A stretch of DNA of 64,000 bases from Myxococcus sp. RHSTA-1-4 (GCF_020037125.1 NZ_JAIQDG010000002.1:434001-498000), one strand, 5' to 3'. Numbered from the stretch's first letter, positions 30,801-39,467 are shown. Notes: generated by a model from the letters alone, not told the origin. A program made the numbers and translations.

Positions 30801-33800
30801 TGGAGCGGGAGACGGTGCGCGTGGGCGAGGTGGCGCGGCTGCTGGCCTTCTCCGGCTTCGAGGGCCAGCCGCTGGTGCTGGACGTGTACCAGGGCGAGCG
30901 GCGCGTGCTGCGGCGGGCGCTGGTGGGCGGGAAGGCCCCGGCGGTGGTGGAGGTGCCGGTGACGGAGGACCTGCGCGGCGGCTTCACGGCGGTGCTGGTG
31001 GGGGTGCGTGACTGGCAGTTCCTGCGCTTCTCCGCGCCCGTGTTCGTCCCCTGGGACGACAAGGAGCTGAGCCTGGAGTTCGCCACCTTCCGCGACAAGC
31101 TGCGCCCCGGCGCGAAGGAGACGTGGCGCGTGACGGTGCGCGGGCCGAAGGGGGCGAAGGTGGAGGCGGGCGCCGCGGAGTTGCTCGCGTACATGTATGA
31201 CCAGTCGTTGGATTTGTTCGCGAAGCACACGCCGCCGAGCGTGGCCACCCTCTACCCGCGGCGCATGACGGCCGTGGACCAGCGCGCCTCGGTGGGCGCG
31301 GCGATGGCCCAGTGGCTCGTCAACGAGGGCTTCGGCGAGGTGCGGAGCTGGGAGCCGCCCGTGCCGGACAGCCTGCGCTTCGAGGAGGGCTACGGCCTGG
31401 GCGGTCCCGGCCGCCGGCGCATGCGCGGCTACGCGGGCGGGGCGGTGTCTCGCGCTTCGAGGGCCGCGCCGATGGCTCCCGCGCCCATGGAGTCGGCCGA
31501 GGCCGATGCCGCGCCGCCTCCTCCTCCCGCGCCCCCGGGCGAGGCGACGAAGGAGGTGAAGCAGCAGGCGATGGCGGATGCCACCGTCGCTAACGCGCAG
31601 GCGGGGCAGGCCGCGCCGGCGCAGGCGCTGCGCTCCAACTTCGCGGAGACGGCGTTCTGGATTCCGCAGCTCCTCACCGGGGCGGATGGCTCCGCGACGC
31701 TGGAGTTCACGGTGCCGGATTCCGTCACGGCCTGGAGCGTGTGGGTGCACGCGCTCACTCGCGACCTGAAGGGCGGCTCGGTGCAGCGCACCACCCGCAG
31801 CGTGAAGGAGCTGATGGTGCGGCCGTACGTGCCGCGCTTCCTGCGCGAGGGGGACCAGGCGGTGCTGGAGGTGGTGGTGAACAACGCGGCGGAGCGCCCG
31901 CTGCAAGGGGCGCTCACGCTGGACATCGTGGACGCGCAGTCCCAGAAGAGCCTGCTGGCGGACTTCGGCGTGAAGGGCGCGTCCCAGTCCTTCAACGTGG
32001 CGCCGGGCAAGGGCACGCACCTGCGCTTCCCGCTCACCACGCCCACGAAGGTGGGGGCGGTGGCCTTCCGCGTGGAGGCGCGCGCGGGCAACCTCAGTGA
32101 CGGCGAGCTGCGCCCGTTGCCGGTGCTGCCCGGCCGCATGCACCTGGCGCAGTCGCGCTTCGTCACGCTGAAGGGCAAGGCGTCGAAGACGATGACCTTC
32201 GAGGACCTGCGCGCCGGGGGAGACCCGACGCGGGTGAACGAGCAGCTCGTCGTCACGGTGGATGCGCAGCTCTTCTACGCGGCGCTCCAGGCGCTGCCGT
32301 ACCTGATGGACTACCCCTACGAGTGCACGGAGCAGACGCTCAACCGCTTCGTCTCCGCCGGCATCCTCGCCAGCCTCTACGGCCAGTACCCCGAGGTGGC
32401 GAAGATGGCGAAGAAGCTGAGCGAGCGCCCCACGCGCTTCGAGACGTGGGACGCGGTGGACCCGAACCGGAAGATGGCGCTGGAGGAGACGCCATGGCTG
32501 GAGATGGCCAAGGGTGGGCCCGCGGGGGAGGAGTCCCTGGTCCGGGTGCTGGACCCGAAGGTGGCCAGCGCCGAGCGCACGGCGTCCATGGCGAAGCTGC
32601 GCAAGGCGCAGACCTCCAGCGGCGGCTTCCCCTGGTGGCCGGGCGGCCCGCCGTCGCCGTACATGACGCTCTACATCCTCCACGGGCTGTCGCGCGCCAT
32701 GGAGTACGGCGTGGAGGTGCCCCCGGAGATGACGCGCAACGCGTGGAGTTACGTGGCCCGGCACGTGCGCGACGAGTACCTGGCGAAGGCGATGAAGAAG
32801 AACGAGGGGTGGGAGTTCATCACCTTCCTCAACTACGTGGCCTCCACGTACCCGAGTGAGCGCTACACCGGGGAGGCGCTCACCGCCGCCGAGCGCGAGC
32901 GCATGCTGGCCTTCAGCTACAAGCACTGGAAGAAGCACTCGCCGTACCTGAAGGGCTACCTGGCGCTGACGCTCAAGCGCGCGGGCCGGGGCGCGGACGC
33001 GGAGCGCGTCTGGGAGAGCGTCATGGACTCCGCGAAGACGAGCGAGGAGCTGGGCACGTACTGGGCGCCCGAGGACCGGAGCTGGCTCTGGTACAACGAC
33101 ACCACGGAGACACACGCCTTCGCGCTGCGCACGCTGACGGAGCTGAAGCCGAAGGACCCCCGGCGCGAGGGGCTGGTGCAGTGGCTGCTGTTGGACAAGA
33201 AGCTCAACCACTGGAAGTCCACGCGGGCCACGGCGGAGGCGCTGTACGCGCTGGTGAAGTACCTCCAGTCGGAGGGGGCGCTGGGCGTGCGCGAGGACGC
33301 GAAGGTGACGGTGGGCCCGCGCGTGGTCCAGATGGAGTTCTCTCCGGACGAGTACACGGGGAAGAAGAACCAGGTGGTGGTGCCCGGGCCGGAGCTGAAC
33401 CCGGCGACCATGAGCTCGGTGGTGGTGGAGAAGACGACGCCGGGCTTCGCCTTCGCCTCGGCGACGTGGCACTTCTCCACGGAGAAGCTGCCGGAGGAGG
33501 AGCGCGGGGACTTCTTCCAGGTGTCGCGGCGCTACTTCCGGCGCGAGCGCGAGGGCCGCGAGGCGGTGCTGCAGCCGCTGGCGGAGGGCGCGGTGCTGCG
33601 GCCGGGTGACGAGGTGGAGGTGCAGCTTTCGCTGCGCACGAAGCACGCGGCGGAGTACGTCCACCTGAGGGACCCGCGTGCGGCGGGCCTGGAGCCGGAG
33701 AACGTGCAGTCCCGCCACAAGTGGGACCTGGGCATCGTCTGGTACGAGGAGACGCGCGACTCGGGCACCAACTTCTTCTTCGAGTGGCTGCCGGCGGGTG

Positions 33801-33940
33801 AGTACACCTTCAAGTACCGGCTGCGCGCCAACATGGCGGGCACCTTCCGCGTGGGCCCCGCCACCGTGCAGTCCATGTACGCCCCCGAGTTCACCGCGTA
33901 CTCCACCGGCGCGGTGCTCACGGTGGGACCGGCGAAGTAG
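27893..33940 (+). CDS. Bacterial alpha-2-macroglobulin family protein (thioester protease trap)
   Basis: 2,015 residues. The signal peptide ends SPALGQG without a lipobox, so it is periplasmic or secreted. A helical N-terminal third (to about 360) precedes the MG domains (VFTDRSVYRPLQKVLWKVVAF is the MG2/MG3 junction). A Pro/Ala-rich, disordered bait-like stretch lies at about 1170-1245. After it, FWIPQLLTGADGSATLEFTVPDSVTAWSVW is the A2M core. The thioester motif is YECTEQ (Cys1478, Gln1481), at the start of an alpha/alpha toroid. Such proteins trap attacking proteases covalently. The usual partner pbpC is not adjacent. A full A2M helps a predator that bathes in proteases, but this is inference. 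Confidence 0.92.
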   Translation: MHRTSWIRPPSAALLLLSLLLTASPALGQGKAPPSWKAIDALVEEQKVEAAAQAAEARLERAKGRGDEAEWTRALVRTVQLRTALHGYETAVRFLREQPWPKGALHRATLNLFYAHSLVTYAQAYGWEVRKREAVASTGPVDLKSWTYEQILTEAQRAYEDVWKQREALGAEPVKALAEYLEPNTYPQGIRSTLRDAVSYLFVNLLADSSHWRPEHANEVYRLDLRSLMEGTPTVALTDPNVHPLVKVAAVLGDLEAWHRAAGRREAALEARLKRYEVLHSHFSEKDDRARLREHLSAHLKAFRDVPWWGMGQAQLAEMEITADHAVRALELAKACAEAYPKSEGSRRCISLVSSLQRQDFRIASMQSDGPKRRSVEVTHLNMTALHFRAYAFDLEKRLSRVDDYNLLPYGDAVLRIIQGQKPVASWSVQLPPAQDLREHRTFVTPPLEQPGTYIIAASAREDFGGADNRVQAVFMTVSPWVVVTRNAAGSAVEARVVRGDSGQPVSEVPVRLILADYNSGFREVARATTDPQGEVTFTAPRGESYRSYLLVAGKGKETLLHPSGFSFYPRPEPTEHTASLVFTDRSVYRPLQKVLWKVVAFRGRGDQARYRTLPEERLVVSLMDPNRQVVEKREVRTNGFGSAAGEFTIPTGRVLGGWSVQVESGGAASIRVEEYKRPTFEVTLKDPEAPLRLNRPATFKGEARYYFGLPVAAGTVRWRAFREPVLPWWWWWDESSMPVKRQVVASGSSSLAEDGTFAISFTPEVDERSARTPGLTWRYRVEADATDEGGETRSAERSFRLGFVAVEGRVDADEGFFREGVAAEVRLVRSTLDGVPQPGPGRWRLVALKQPTQPLLPAEEPVVVPPAVEVDPEAVRTPTPGDALQPRWVTEYTPQVALARWQDGAEQAKGEVRHDAEGLARVKLPALKAGAYRLHYETKDAFGQTFTVTREILVAGASAPIELPASLVLERETVRVGEVARLLAFSGFEGQPLVLDVYQGERRVLRRALVGGKAPAVVEVPVTEDLRGGFTAVLVGVRDWQFLRFSAPVFVPWDDKELSLEFATFRDKLRPGAKETWRVTVRGPKGAKVEAGAAELLAYMYDQSLDLFAKHTPPSVATLYPRRMTAVDQRASVGAAMAQWLVNEGFGEVRSWEPPVPDSLRFEEGYGLGGPGRRRMRGYAGGAVSRASRAAPMAPAPMESAEADAAPPPPPAPPGEATKEVKQQAMADATVANAQAGQAAPAQALRSNFAETAFWIPQLLTGADGSATLEFTVPDSVTAWSVWVHALTRDLKGGSVQRTTRSVKELMVRPYVPRFLREGDQAVLEVVVNNAAERPLQGALTLDIVDAQSQKSLLADFGVKGASQSFNVAPGKGTHLRFPLTTPTKVGAVAFRVEARAGNLSDGELRPLPVLPGRMHLAQSRFVTLKGKASKTMTFEDLRAGGDPTRVNEQLVVTVDAQLFYAALQALPYLMDYPYECTEQTLNRFVSAGILASLYGQYPEVAKMAKKLSERPTRFETWDAVDPNRKMALEETPWLEMAKGGPAGEESLVRVLDPKVASAERTASMAKLRKAQTSSGGFPWWPGGPPSPYMTLYILHGLSRAMEYGVEVPPEMTRNAWSYVARHVRDEYLAKAMKKNEGWEFITFLNYVASTYPSERYTGEALTAAERERMLAFSYKHWKKHSPYLKGYLALTLKRAGRGADAERVWESVMDSAKTSEELGTYWAPEDRSWLWYNDTTETHAFALRTLTELKPKDPRREGLVQWLLLDKKLNHWKSTRATAEALYALVKYLQSEGALGVREDAKVTVGPRVVQMEFSPDEYTGKKNQVVVPGPELNPATMSSVVVEKTTPGFAFASATWHFSTEKLPEEERGDFFQVSRRYFRREREGREAVLQPLAEGAVLRPGDEVEVQLSLRTKHAAEYVHLRDPRAAGLEPENVQSRHKWDLGIVWYEETRDSGTNFFFEWLPAGEYTFKYRLRANMAGTFRVGPATVQSMYAPEFTAYSTGAVLTVGPAK

Positions 33941-33989
33941 CGGGGTAGGGCGCGGAGGCCGGGGCTCGCGAGCGCGCGCGGGTCCGGGC

Positions 33990-34472
33990 CTATGGATGGT
34001 AGGGGAAGCGGGCCAGGACTTTCCCCTCTGCCGTAACGGCGTATAGCTCGAGCCAGTCGAGCGTGGCATTGACGCCCGGAGCGATGCGTCCGCACCTGTC
34101 CGGGCGGCGGTGGATACGGACGAAATACAATCCCGAGTCCTGGCCGACGACGACCTCCATGGCCTTTGCCGAATAGGAGCAGGTTCCCGCGTACTCCTTC
34201 GGCAGTCCCGCCAGGACTCGTTGCAACGCGGCATGTGCCGCGATGATGGCGGGGCCATCCAGCGTGGCCATCGGTGTCAGTTCCGTGGGCCAGCGAATGC
34301 CCTCCGCGAGCACGTATCGGGGTTCGGTCGTTCCTGCGTCGGGAGTTGAGAGGGGAGCAGGAGAGACGGGCTGCCCCGCATCGCTGGCAGGAGGGGGAAG
34401 GGAAGGAACGGTCGCAGTCCCTCCGTCCGTGGCGAGCGAAATGAGCAGGATGATGTGGTGCAGCTTGAGCAT
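33990..34472 (-). CDS. Exported protein of unknown function in the EndoU operon
   Basis: 160 residues. The N-terminal hydrophobic segment (KLHHIILLISLATDG) is followed by a Pro/Ala-rich linker and a C-terminal globular part with two cysteines (GTCSYSAKAMEVVVG and PDRCGRIAPG). I recognise no family. It is the third gene of a minus-strand group, 30 nt after the broken JAMM-like lipoprotein gene and probably cotranscribed. It could be a partner or inhibitor of the secreted proteins upstream; nothing in its sequence proves it. Confidence 0.65.
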   Translation of the reverse strand: MLKLHHIILLISLATDGGTATVPSLPPPASDAGQPVSPAPLSTPDAGTTEPRYVLAEGIRWPTELTPMATLDGPAIIAAHAALQRVLAGLPKEYAGTCSYSAKAMEVVVGQDSGLYFVRIHRRPDRCGRIAPGVNATLDWLELYAVTAEGKVLARFPYHP

Positions 34473-34502
34473 GGAGCTACTCCAGGAGTCTCTGATCGTT
34501 CC

Positions 34503-35267
34503 TCAGTTCAAGGCAGGAACACACTGCGCTGGCAGGACTCCGGTATCGAGCATGGATGTCCGAGGGCGACAGGTCGCCTGGAAGTCCCAACGTCTCCTGT
34601 CCTCGTTCCACTTGAAGAGCGCCCCTTCGTGGTTCCATTTGTAGAAGCGAGGCTCGTCGCGGTGACCCGTCGCCAGCCAATGCTCCGCCGGAATCAACTC
34701 TCCCCGCGAGTCGCGAACCAGTTTGCCACCAGGTGTTGCCGCATAGGCCACCATCATCCAGAGACCGTCACCCGATTTCACCATTGGAAAAACCGAGAGG
34801 TCCGGGCTGCTCACGTTGGTTCCACAGGGATGATTGTGAGCGAAGCCAAAGACGGCCAGCTCCCGCCCGAAGTCCTCATCGTCAACACCGCCGAATGGGG
34901 GTTGGCATGAGTTGCGTGCGCCCGTCAGGCTCCGGACCGGCTACGAGACGCGCCAGTCGTCGGGTGTCCGGTAGCGCGCGACGCAATACTCGGCCGCATC
35001 TGGACGCGGGCGGCCTGTGTTCGGGTCGCAGGCATCCGCCGCGCCGGGCAATGCCATCAAGGCCCTGAGTGTGGGCAGCACCAGGTCATCTGGAACACCC
35101 GATGTATCCGCAAGCACGGCGGATATTCCCTCTACCTTCCACGGCCCCGGCGCCACTGCGAGGTCGGGGTCATTCTCCTCCTTGGGCAATTCACCATGGA
35201 GATAGAAGAGTCGAGGGCTCGTACATGCCACAATGATGCCGAGCAGGGGCAGGCAGATGCGCCGCAT
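34503..35267 (-). pseudogene. JAMM-like lipoprotein gene interrupted by one in-frame TAG
   Basis: Codons 1-108 encode a lipoprotein (lipobox VAC, MRRICLPLLGIIVACTS) ending TPDDWRVS, then TAG at 34943-34941. The frame stays open for 145 more codons: PVRSLTGARNSCQPPFGGVDDEDF, FGFAHNHPCGTNVSSPDLS and onward to the stop at 34503. The second half has HxHP and SxxD in the style of JAMM/JAB metallo-isopeptidases and no ATG; its first GTG is at 34814, inside that motif. So one 254-residue protein appears split by a nonsense codon, perhaps from TGG (Trp). A frameshift is excluded because both halves share a frame. A sequencing error is possible. It sits 7 nt after the EndoU gene. Confidence 0.75.
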
Positions 35268-35273
35268 GTGTCG

Positions 35274-36413
35274 TCAGTCCCCGCAGGTGGCCTTCTCGTC
35301 GGTGGGGTGCAGGGTGGCGATGCCGTAGGTGCCGTTGCGCGTGCCGCACCAGATGCGCCAGTTCGTCCCGCCGAGGTCCGGCGCGGAGTACACGCCGCCT
35401 TCCTTCTTCGCCCCACCTCGCGCACAGCAGCGGGCGAAGGCGCGCGTGCCGATGGCCACCAGCCCCACCGCGTCCGGTGAGCGGGAGAAGCCGCCAATCT
35501 TCTTCTCCCCGCAGGACCACGGCGCCACGCCGCGGAACTTGATGAGGTACTGGTCGCCCTTCATCGCGTTGCCCCCGCGCGCCGGGCCCCCGTAGCAGAG
35601 CTTCCCCTCCGCCTCGAGCTGCGCGTAACGCGGCAGGAAGTGCAGCCCGCCAATGGGGCCGCGCTGCCAGTCGTCCCCGCAGAACACGTGCGTGAAGGCG
35701 TTGCGCGGACCGGTGCTCACCCACAGACCCGTGAGCCACTCCAGGTTGCCCTGCCGTGAGCCCGGCCGCCCCGCCACGGACAGCGCCGTCTGGATGCGCG
35801 GGTCGTTGTAGTGCCGGGAGAAGAAGCGCTGCACGTCCCCCGCACTCACACTCACGTCCGGACGCGCCGGGCACATGTCCAGCACCTCCCGGTCCTGCGC
35901 CGTCAGCGCCGGCAGCTTGCCGAACAGCGGCTTCGAGTCACACGTCGTCGCGCAGCCCGTGGCCGGCTTCCAGTCCGCGCGCGCGGTGGCCCCACTGGAT
36001 GAGGCGAACTGGACGTCGCCCCCGGCGCGCTCCTCGTCGGCCTCCTCGTCGGACGCACGGGCCAGGAGGGCCTGCTGCTTCGCCCGGCCCCGGGCCTGCT
36101 GCTCGGTGTTGGCGCGGTCCGCCGCCGCCAGGGCCGCCGCGTCCGGGGCCCTGGGCGCCGCGGACTCCGGCGCGCCCTCGCACAGCACCCAGCCCTCGCC
36201 GGACGGTCCCTTGAGCTTGCACCAGGCCCGGTTCGGCCCGCCCTTCTTCAGCAGCGGATACGAGGTGTCCGGCTCCACCGTGAAGACCACCCGCTTCGAC
36301 TCGGGCTGCTCCACCGCGTCCACGCGGACCTCGGACACGAAGGCCCCCGGGCCCGCCAGGGCGGGCAGGGCGGCGGTGAGAATCAGGGCAAGGAAGGGCA
36401 GGGGAAGACGCAT
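35274..36413 (-). CDS. Secreted EndoU-type endoribonuclease
   Basis: 379 residues. The signal peptide is MRLPLPFLALILTAALPALA. Residues 25-80 look like an SH3-type domain (TSYPLLKKGGPNRAWCKL). An Ala/Glu-rich linker runs to about 150. The C-terminal domain has THVFCGDDWQ (His242) and GGLHFLPRY (His258), the paired histidines of EndoU nucleases, followed by a lysine in DQYLIKFRG and several cysteines (CSGC-type pairs missing, but single Cys at 302, 329, 330, 356, 377). EndoU enzymes cut RNA at uridines and are common toxin domains. It heads an operon with a lipoprotein and a small exported protein. Palindromes lie upstream (36570-36672). Confidence 0.8.
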   Translation of the reverse strand: MRLPLPFLALILTAALPALAGPGAFVSEVRVDAVEQPESKRVVFTVEPDTSYPLLKKGGPNRAWCKLKGPSGEGWVLCEGAPESAAPRAPDAAALAAADRANTEQQARGRAKQQALLARASDEEADEERAGGDVQFASSSGATARADWKPATGCATTCDSKPLFGKLPALTAQDREVLDMCPARPDVSVSAGDVQRFFSRHYNDPRIQTALSVAGRPGSRQGNLEWLTGLWVSTGPRNAFTHVFCGDDWQRGPIGGLHFLPRYAQLEAEGKLCYGGPARGGNAMKGDQYLIKFRGVAPWSCGEKKIGGFSRSPDAVGLVAIGTRAFARCCARGGAKKEGGVYSAPDLGGTNWRIWCGTRNGTYGIATLHPTDEKATCGD

Positions 36414-36569
36414 GGCGCGCGGAGTCTACAGCAGTCCCCGCGTGCCCTCGGGAGGAGGGCGGGGGGACGTCCGTCGGCGCATGGGACGGAGCTCTCCCGT
36501 CCGGCATTCAACCGGGGACAGGCGGGAGCAGGCAGGCGGGCGCGCCTGGGGGACCGCATGCGGCGGGAT

Positions 36570-36592
36570 GCGGAATGGAGATTCCGTTCCGC
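36570..36592. promoter_or_regulatory. Palindromic operator candidate, site 1
   Basis: GCGGAATGGA and TCCGTTCCGC face each other across GAT with one mismatch. It is 157 nt upstream of the EndoU ATG. Confidence 0.55.
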
Positions 36593-36649
36593 GGTGGGCG
36601 CCCACCCGCCGGGCTCGACGAAGCCTCAACGGGCCTGTGGGCGGCGGGG

Positions 36650-36672
36650 GCGGAATGGACGTTCCATTCCGC
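36650..36672. promoter_or_regulatory. Palindromic operator candidate, site 2
   Basis: GCGGAATGGA and TCCATTCCGC are perfect 10-nt arms across CGT. The left arm is identical to site 1, exactly 80 bp away, so a regulator may bind both and loop the DNA. Confidence 0.6.
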
Positions 36673-36682
36673 GGAGCCTCCG

Positions 36683-36711
36683 CCGGACCGCATGCCGCCC
36701 GTGCGGTCCGG
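36683..36711 (-). terminator. Hairpin just after tyrS
   Basis: CCGGACCGC / GCGGTCCGG, perfect 9-nt arms with an 11-nt loop, 13 nt past the tyrS stop. No T-run follows on the minus strand, so termination may be weak or Rho-assisted. Confidence 0.4.
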
Positions 36712-36723
36712 CCTGGCCGGGCC

Positions 36724-38001
36724 TCAGCTGAGCTTCAGCCGGACCGCGTTCGGCTTGTCCGTCTTCGCCTTGCCCACCTGGACGGTGTACTCGCCCGCGC
36801 CCAGCTCGGCCTTCAGGTCCATCACCTTCTCGCCGTTGACGCGCACGCTGCCCTGGGCCATCGCCTCGCGGGCCTTGGTCGCCGAGGCCACCAGCTTCGT
36901 CTCCGGCAGCAGCTTGAAGAGCGGCAGCTTCTCCGCCCCGGCGAGGGAGACCTCCACCAGCTCCAGGTTCTGCTGGGGCGCTTCCTTCTTCCCCATGGTG
37001 GTGTCCCACACCGCCAGCGCCTTCTGGCCGCCCTCCTCGCCGTGGAAGCGCGTGGCGATCTCCTGCGCGAAGCCCTTCTTCACCGCCATGGGGTGCAGCT
37101 CGCCGGCCTGCACCTTCGCCTTCATCTCCGCCACTTCCCGCAGCGACTTCGACGACAGCAGTTCGATGTACCGCCACATCAGGTCGTCGGTGATGCTCAT
37201 CAGCTTGCCGAACATCGTCTCCGGCGGCTCGCTGACGCCCACGTAGTTGTCCAGGCTCTTGGACATCTTGTCGCCGACGATCTTCCCGTCCACCAGCTTC
37301 GCGTTCAGCCCCTCGAGGATGGGGCCGGTCATGATGACCTGCGGCTCCAGCCCCTCCTCCTTCATGAGCTGCCGCCCCACCAGCAGGTTGAAGAGCTGGT
37401 CCGTCGCACCCAGCTCCACGTCCGACTTCAGCGCCACCGAGTCGTAGCCCTGCAGGAGCGGGTAGAGGAACTCGTGGATGGCGATGGAGACGTTGTCACG
37501 GAAGCGCTTCTTGAAGTCGTCGCGCTCCAGCATGCGCTGCACCGAGTAGCGCGCCGCCAGGCGGATCATCCCCTCCGTGCCCAGCGCGTCCAGCCAGGTG
37601 GAGTTGAAGCGCACCTGCGTCTTGCTCTCGTCCAGCACCTTGAAGACCTGCTGCTTGTAGGTCTCCGCGTTGGCCTTCACCTCGTCGCGCGTCAGCGCCG
37701 GCCGCGTGGCGTTGCGCCCCGTCGGGTCGCCAATGAGCGCCGTGAAGTCGCCGATGAGGAACACCACCGTGTGGCCGAAGTCCTGGAAGCGCCGCATGCG
37801 CGTGAGCAGCAGCGAGTGGCCCAGGTGCAGGTCCGGCCGGCTCGGGTCGAACCCCGCCTTGATGACCAGCGGCTTGCCCGTGTCATACGAGCGCTGGAGC
37901 TTCTTCTTCAGCTCCTCGGCCACCTGGATGTCCACGGTGCCGCGGGTGACTTCTTCGAACTGCTCCTCGGGGGTTGCCTTGCGCAGCGCGTCCTGATTCA
38001 T
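36724..38001 (-). CDS. tyrS: Tyrosine-tRNA ligase
   Basis: 425 residues. The class I signature HLGH (59-62) follows [13 protein letters not shown], and KMSKS lies in [16 protein letters not shown]. The C-terminal S4 RNA-binding domain ends the protein ([24 protein letters not shown]). The length and [12 protein letters not shown] pattern match the TyrZ-like branch. It charges tRNA-Tyr in the cytoplasm. It lies downstream of the ymdB-like gene and fau with 57 nt between, so may share their transcript. Confidence 0.96.
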   Translation of the reverse strand: MNQDALRKATPEEQFEEVTRGTVDIQVAEELKKKLQRSYDTGKPLVIKAGFDPSRPDLHLGHSLLLTRMRRFQDFGHTVVFLIGDFTALIGDPTGRNATRPALTRDEVKANAETYKQQVFKVLDESKTQVRFNSTWLDALGTEGMIRLAARYSVQRMLERDDFKKRFRDNVSIAIHEFLYPLLQGYDSVALKSDVELGATDQLFNLLVGRQLMKEEGLEPQVIMTGPILEGLNAKLVDGKIVGDKMSKSLDNYVGVSEPPETMFGKLMSITDDLMWRYIELLSSKSLREVAEMKAKVQAGELHPMAVKKGFAQEIATRFHGEEGGQKALAVWDTTMGKKEAPQQNLELVEVSLAGAEKLPLFKLLPETKLVASATKAREAMAQGSVRVNGEKVMDLKAELGAGEYTVQVGKAKTDKPNAVRLKLS

Positions 38002-38058
38002 GGCCCGGGCAACCTAGCCGATTTGCCGCGCCAGGGGCGGCATATCCTCGGGCGGCTT

Positions 38059-38847
38059 TCAGGTACCCGGCAGGCGCTGGCGCACCCGCTCGATGCTCCG
38101 CGCCCGGCCCGTGGCGTCGTCCAGGTCGATGACCACGCCTTGCAGGTACACCAGCCGCTCCGCCAGCTCGTAGGGCGCCTTCTCCCCGAGGAAGCGCGCC
38201 ACCGAGGACTCCTTCTTCATGCCGATGACGGAGTCCAGTGGGCCACACATGCCCACGTCGGTGATGAAGGCCGTGCCTCCGGGAAGCAGCCGCTCGTCCG
38301 CCGTCTGCACGTGCGTGTGCGTGCCCACCACGGCGGACACCTTCCCGTCGAGGTACACGCCCATGGCGTTCTTCTCACTGCTGGCCTCGCAGTGCATGTC
38401 CACCAGGATGCAGGGCGTCTGCTGGCGCAGCTCCTCCACCAGGGGCAGCACAGCCTCGAAGGGGCTGTCCTGGAGCCGCATGAAGACGCGCCCCTCCAGG
38501 TTGATGACGCCCAGCGCCCGGCCGTCCTTCGTCCGCACGAGGCCATGCCCGCGCCCGGGAGTCCCCTTGGGGTAGTTGGCCGGCCGCAGGAGCTGGTCCG
38601 GATGCTCCTTCACCCAGGGGAGGATGGCCTTCTTCGAGTAGAAATGATTGCCGCTCGTCAGCAGCGAGACGCCGCTGTCGAGCAGGTACTGCGCGGACTC
38701 CGGGCTGAGGCCCGCGCCGCCTTCACTGTTCTCGGCGTTGGCCACGCACAGGTCCACCCCGTGCTCGGAGACCAGGCGCGGCAACAGGGCGCGGACCGCC
38801 TGGAGTCCCGGGCGGCCCACGACATCTCCCATGAAGAGGACTCTCAC
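38059..38847 (-). CDS. YmdB-type metallophosphoesterase
   Basis: 262 residues. The TIGR00282 pattern is clear: MRVLFMGDVVGRPGLQAV, NAENSEGGAGL, TSGNHFYSKK, DMHCEASSEKNAMG, and VGTHTHVQTADERLLPGGTAFITDVGMCGP. These supply the two-metal site. B. subtilis YmdB cleaves 2',3'-cAMP and affects biofilm choice. Its ATG overlaps the end of fau (ATGA). Confidence 0.9.
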   Translation of the reverse strand: MRVLFMGDVVGRPGLQAVRALLPRLVSEHGVDLCVANAENSEGGAGLSPESAQYLLDSGVSLLTSGNHFYSKKAILPWVKEHPDQLLRPANYPKGTPGRGHGLVRTKDGRALGVINLEGRVFMRLQDSPFEAVLPLVEELRQQTPCILVDMHCEASSEKNAMGVYLDGKVSAVVGTHTHVQTADERLLPGGTAFITDVGMCGPLDSVIGMKKESSVARFLGEKAPYELAERLVYLQGVVIDLDDATGRARSIERVRQRLPGT

Positions 38848-39467
38848 GTATCCAGGAAATCCGCGTCGCGGTACAGGCCCCGCAGCGACTCGGACTCCGT
38901 CACGATGAGGTCCATGTCCACGTCGTCACCCGTGGTGGGCAGCACCTCGACGACCTGGTCATTGAAGGCCAGTCCGACGCGGCGGCTGCGCTGGCTGGCC
39001 GCGCGAAGGGTGGCGTCGTAGTAGCCACCTCCGCGTCCCAGCCGCTTGCCGTCCCGGGTGAAGCCCAGGCCCGGCACCACGAAGAGGTCAATCTGGTCCA
39101 CCGGGATGAGGTCCGAGGAGTTGCTCGGCTCCCGGACACCCAGGCGGCCGGGCTCCAGCTCGCTCTCCGACTTGATGGCCCGGAACGACAGGATGCGCCC
39201 GTGGACATGGGAGAGCGGGTAGCAGACGATTTTGTCGTCCTGCAGCGCCGCGATCAGGATGTCCCGGGTGGGCACCTCGCCCCGGATGGGGGCGTACAGG
39301 GCCACCGTCCTTGCCTTCTGATAGTACGGCGTTGCCAGGAATCGAGACTGAACCTTGAGACCCCGCGTGTCGATGATGTCCGGCGTCATCGCCTTTCGGC
39401 GCGCCGTCAACTCCTCACGCAGCGTCTGCTTCCTCGCCGCCGCCTCTTCCACCACCGTCTCGCTCAC
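38844..39467 (-). CDS. fau: 5-formyltetrahydrofolate cyclo-ligase
   Basis: 207 residues. The family signature PGLGFTRDGKRLGRGGGYYD supplies the ATP/Mg site, and the N-terminal KQTLREELTARRKAM helix is typical. It converts 5-formyl-THF to 5,10-methenyl-THF with ATP. It sits immediately downstream of the 6S RNA candidate, the arrangement (ssrS-fau) conserved in many proteobacteria, and overlaps the ymdB-like gene. Confidence 0.94.
   Translation of the reverse strand: MSETVVEEAAARKQTLREELTARRKAMTPDIIDTRGLKVQSRFLATPYYQKARTVALYAPIRGEVPTRDILIAALQDDKIVCYPLSHVHGRILSFRAIKSESELEPGRLGVREPSNSSDLIPVDQIDLFVVPGLGFTRDGKRLGRGGGYYDATLRAASQRSRRVGLAFNDQVVEVLPTTGDDVDMDLIVTESESLRGLYRDADFLDT

Larger units (their letters stand above)
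36414..36723. other. 310-bp intergenic region with palindromes, no gene
   Basis: Between the EndoU start and the tyrS end. It holds two 23-bp palindromes, a GTGGGCGCCCAC palindrome (36594-36605) and a hairpin near tyrS. GGACCGCATG occurs at both 36551 and 36685. No ORF with a plausible start is seen. Confidence 0.7.

Noticed and set aside
29411..34258. 1,615-codon open frame opposite the macroglobulin gene
   Set aside because: Antisense shadow caused by high GC; the opposite strand has clear A2M domains and a thioester motif.
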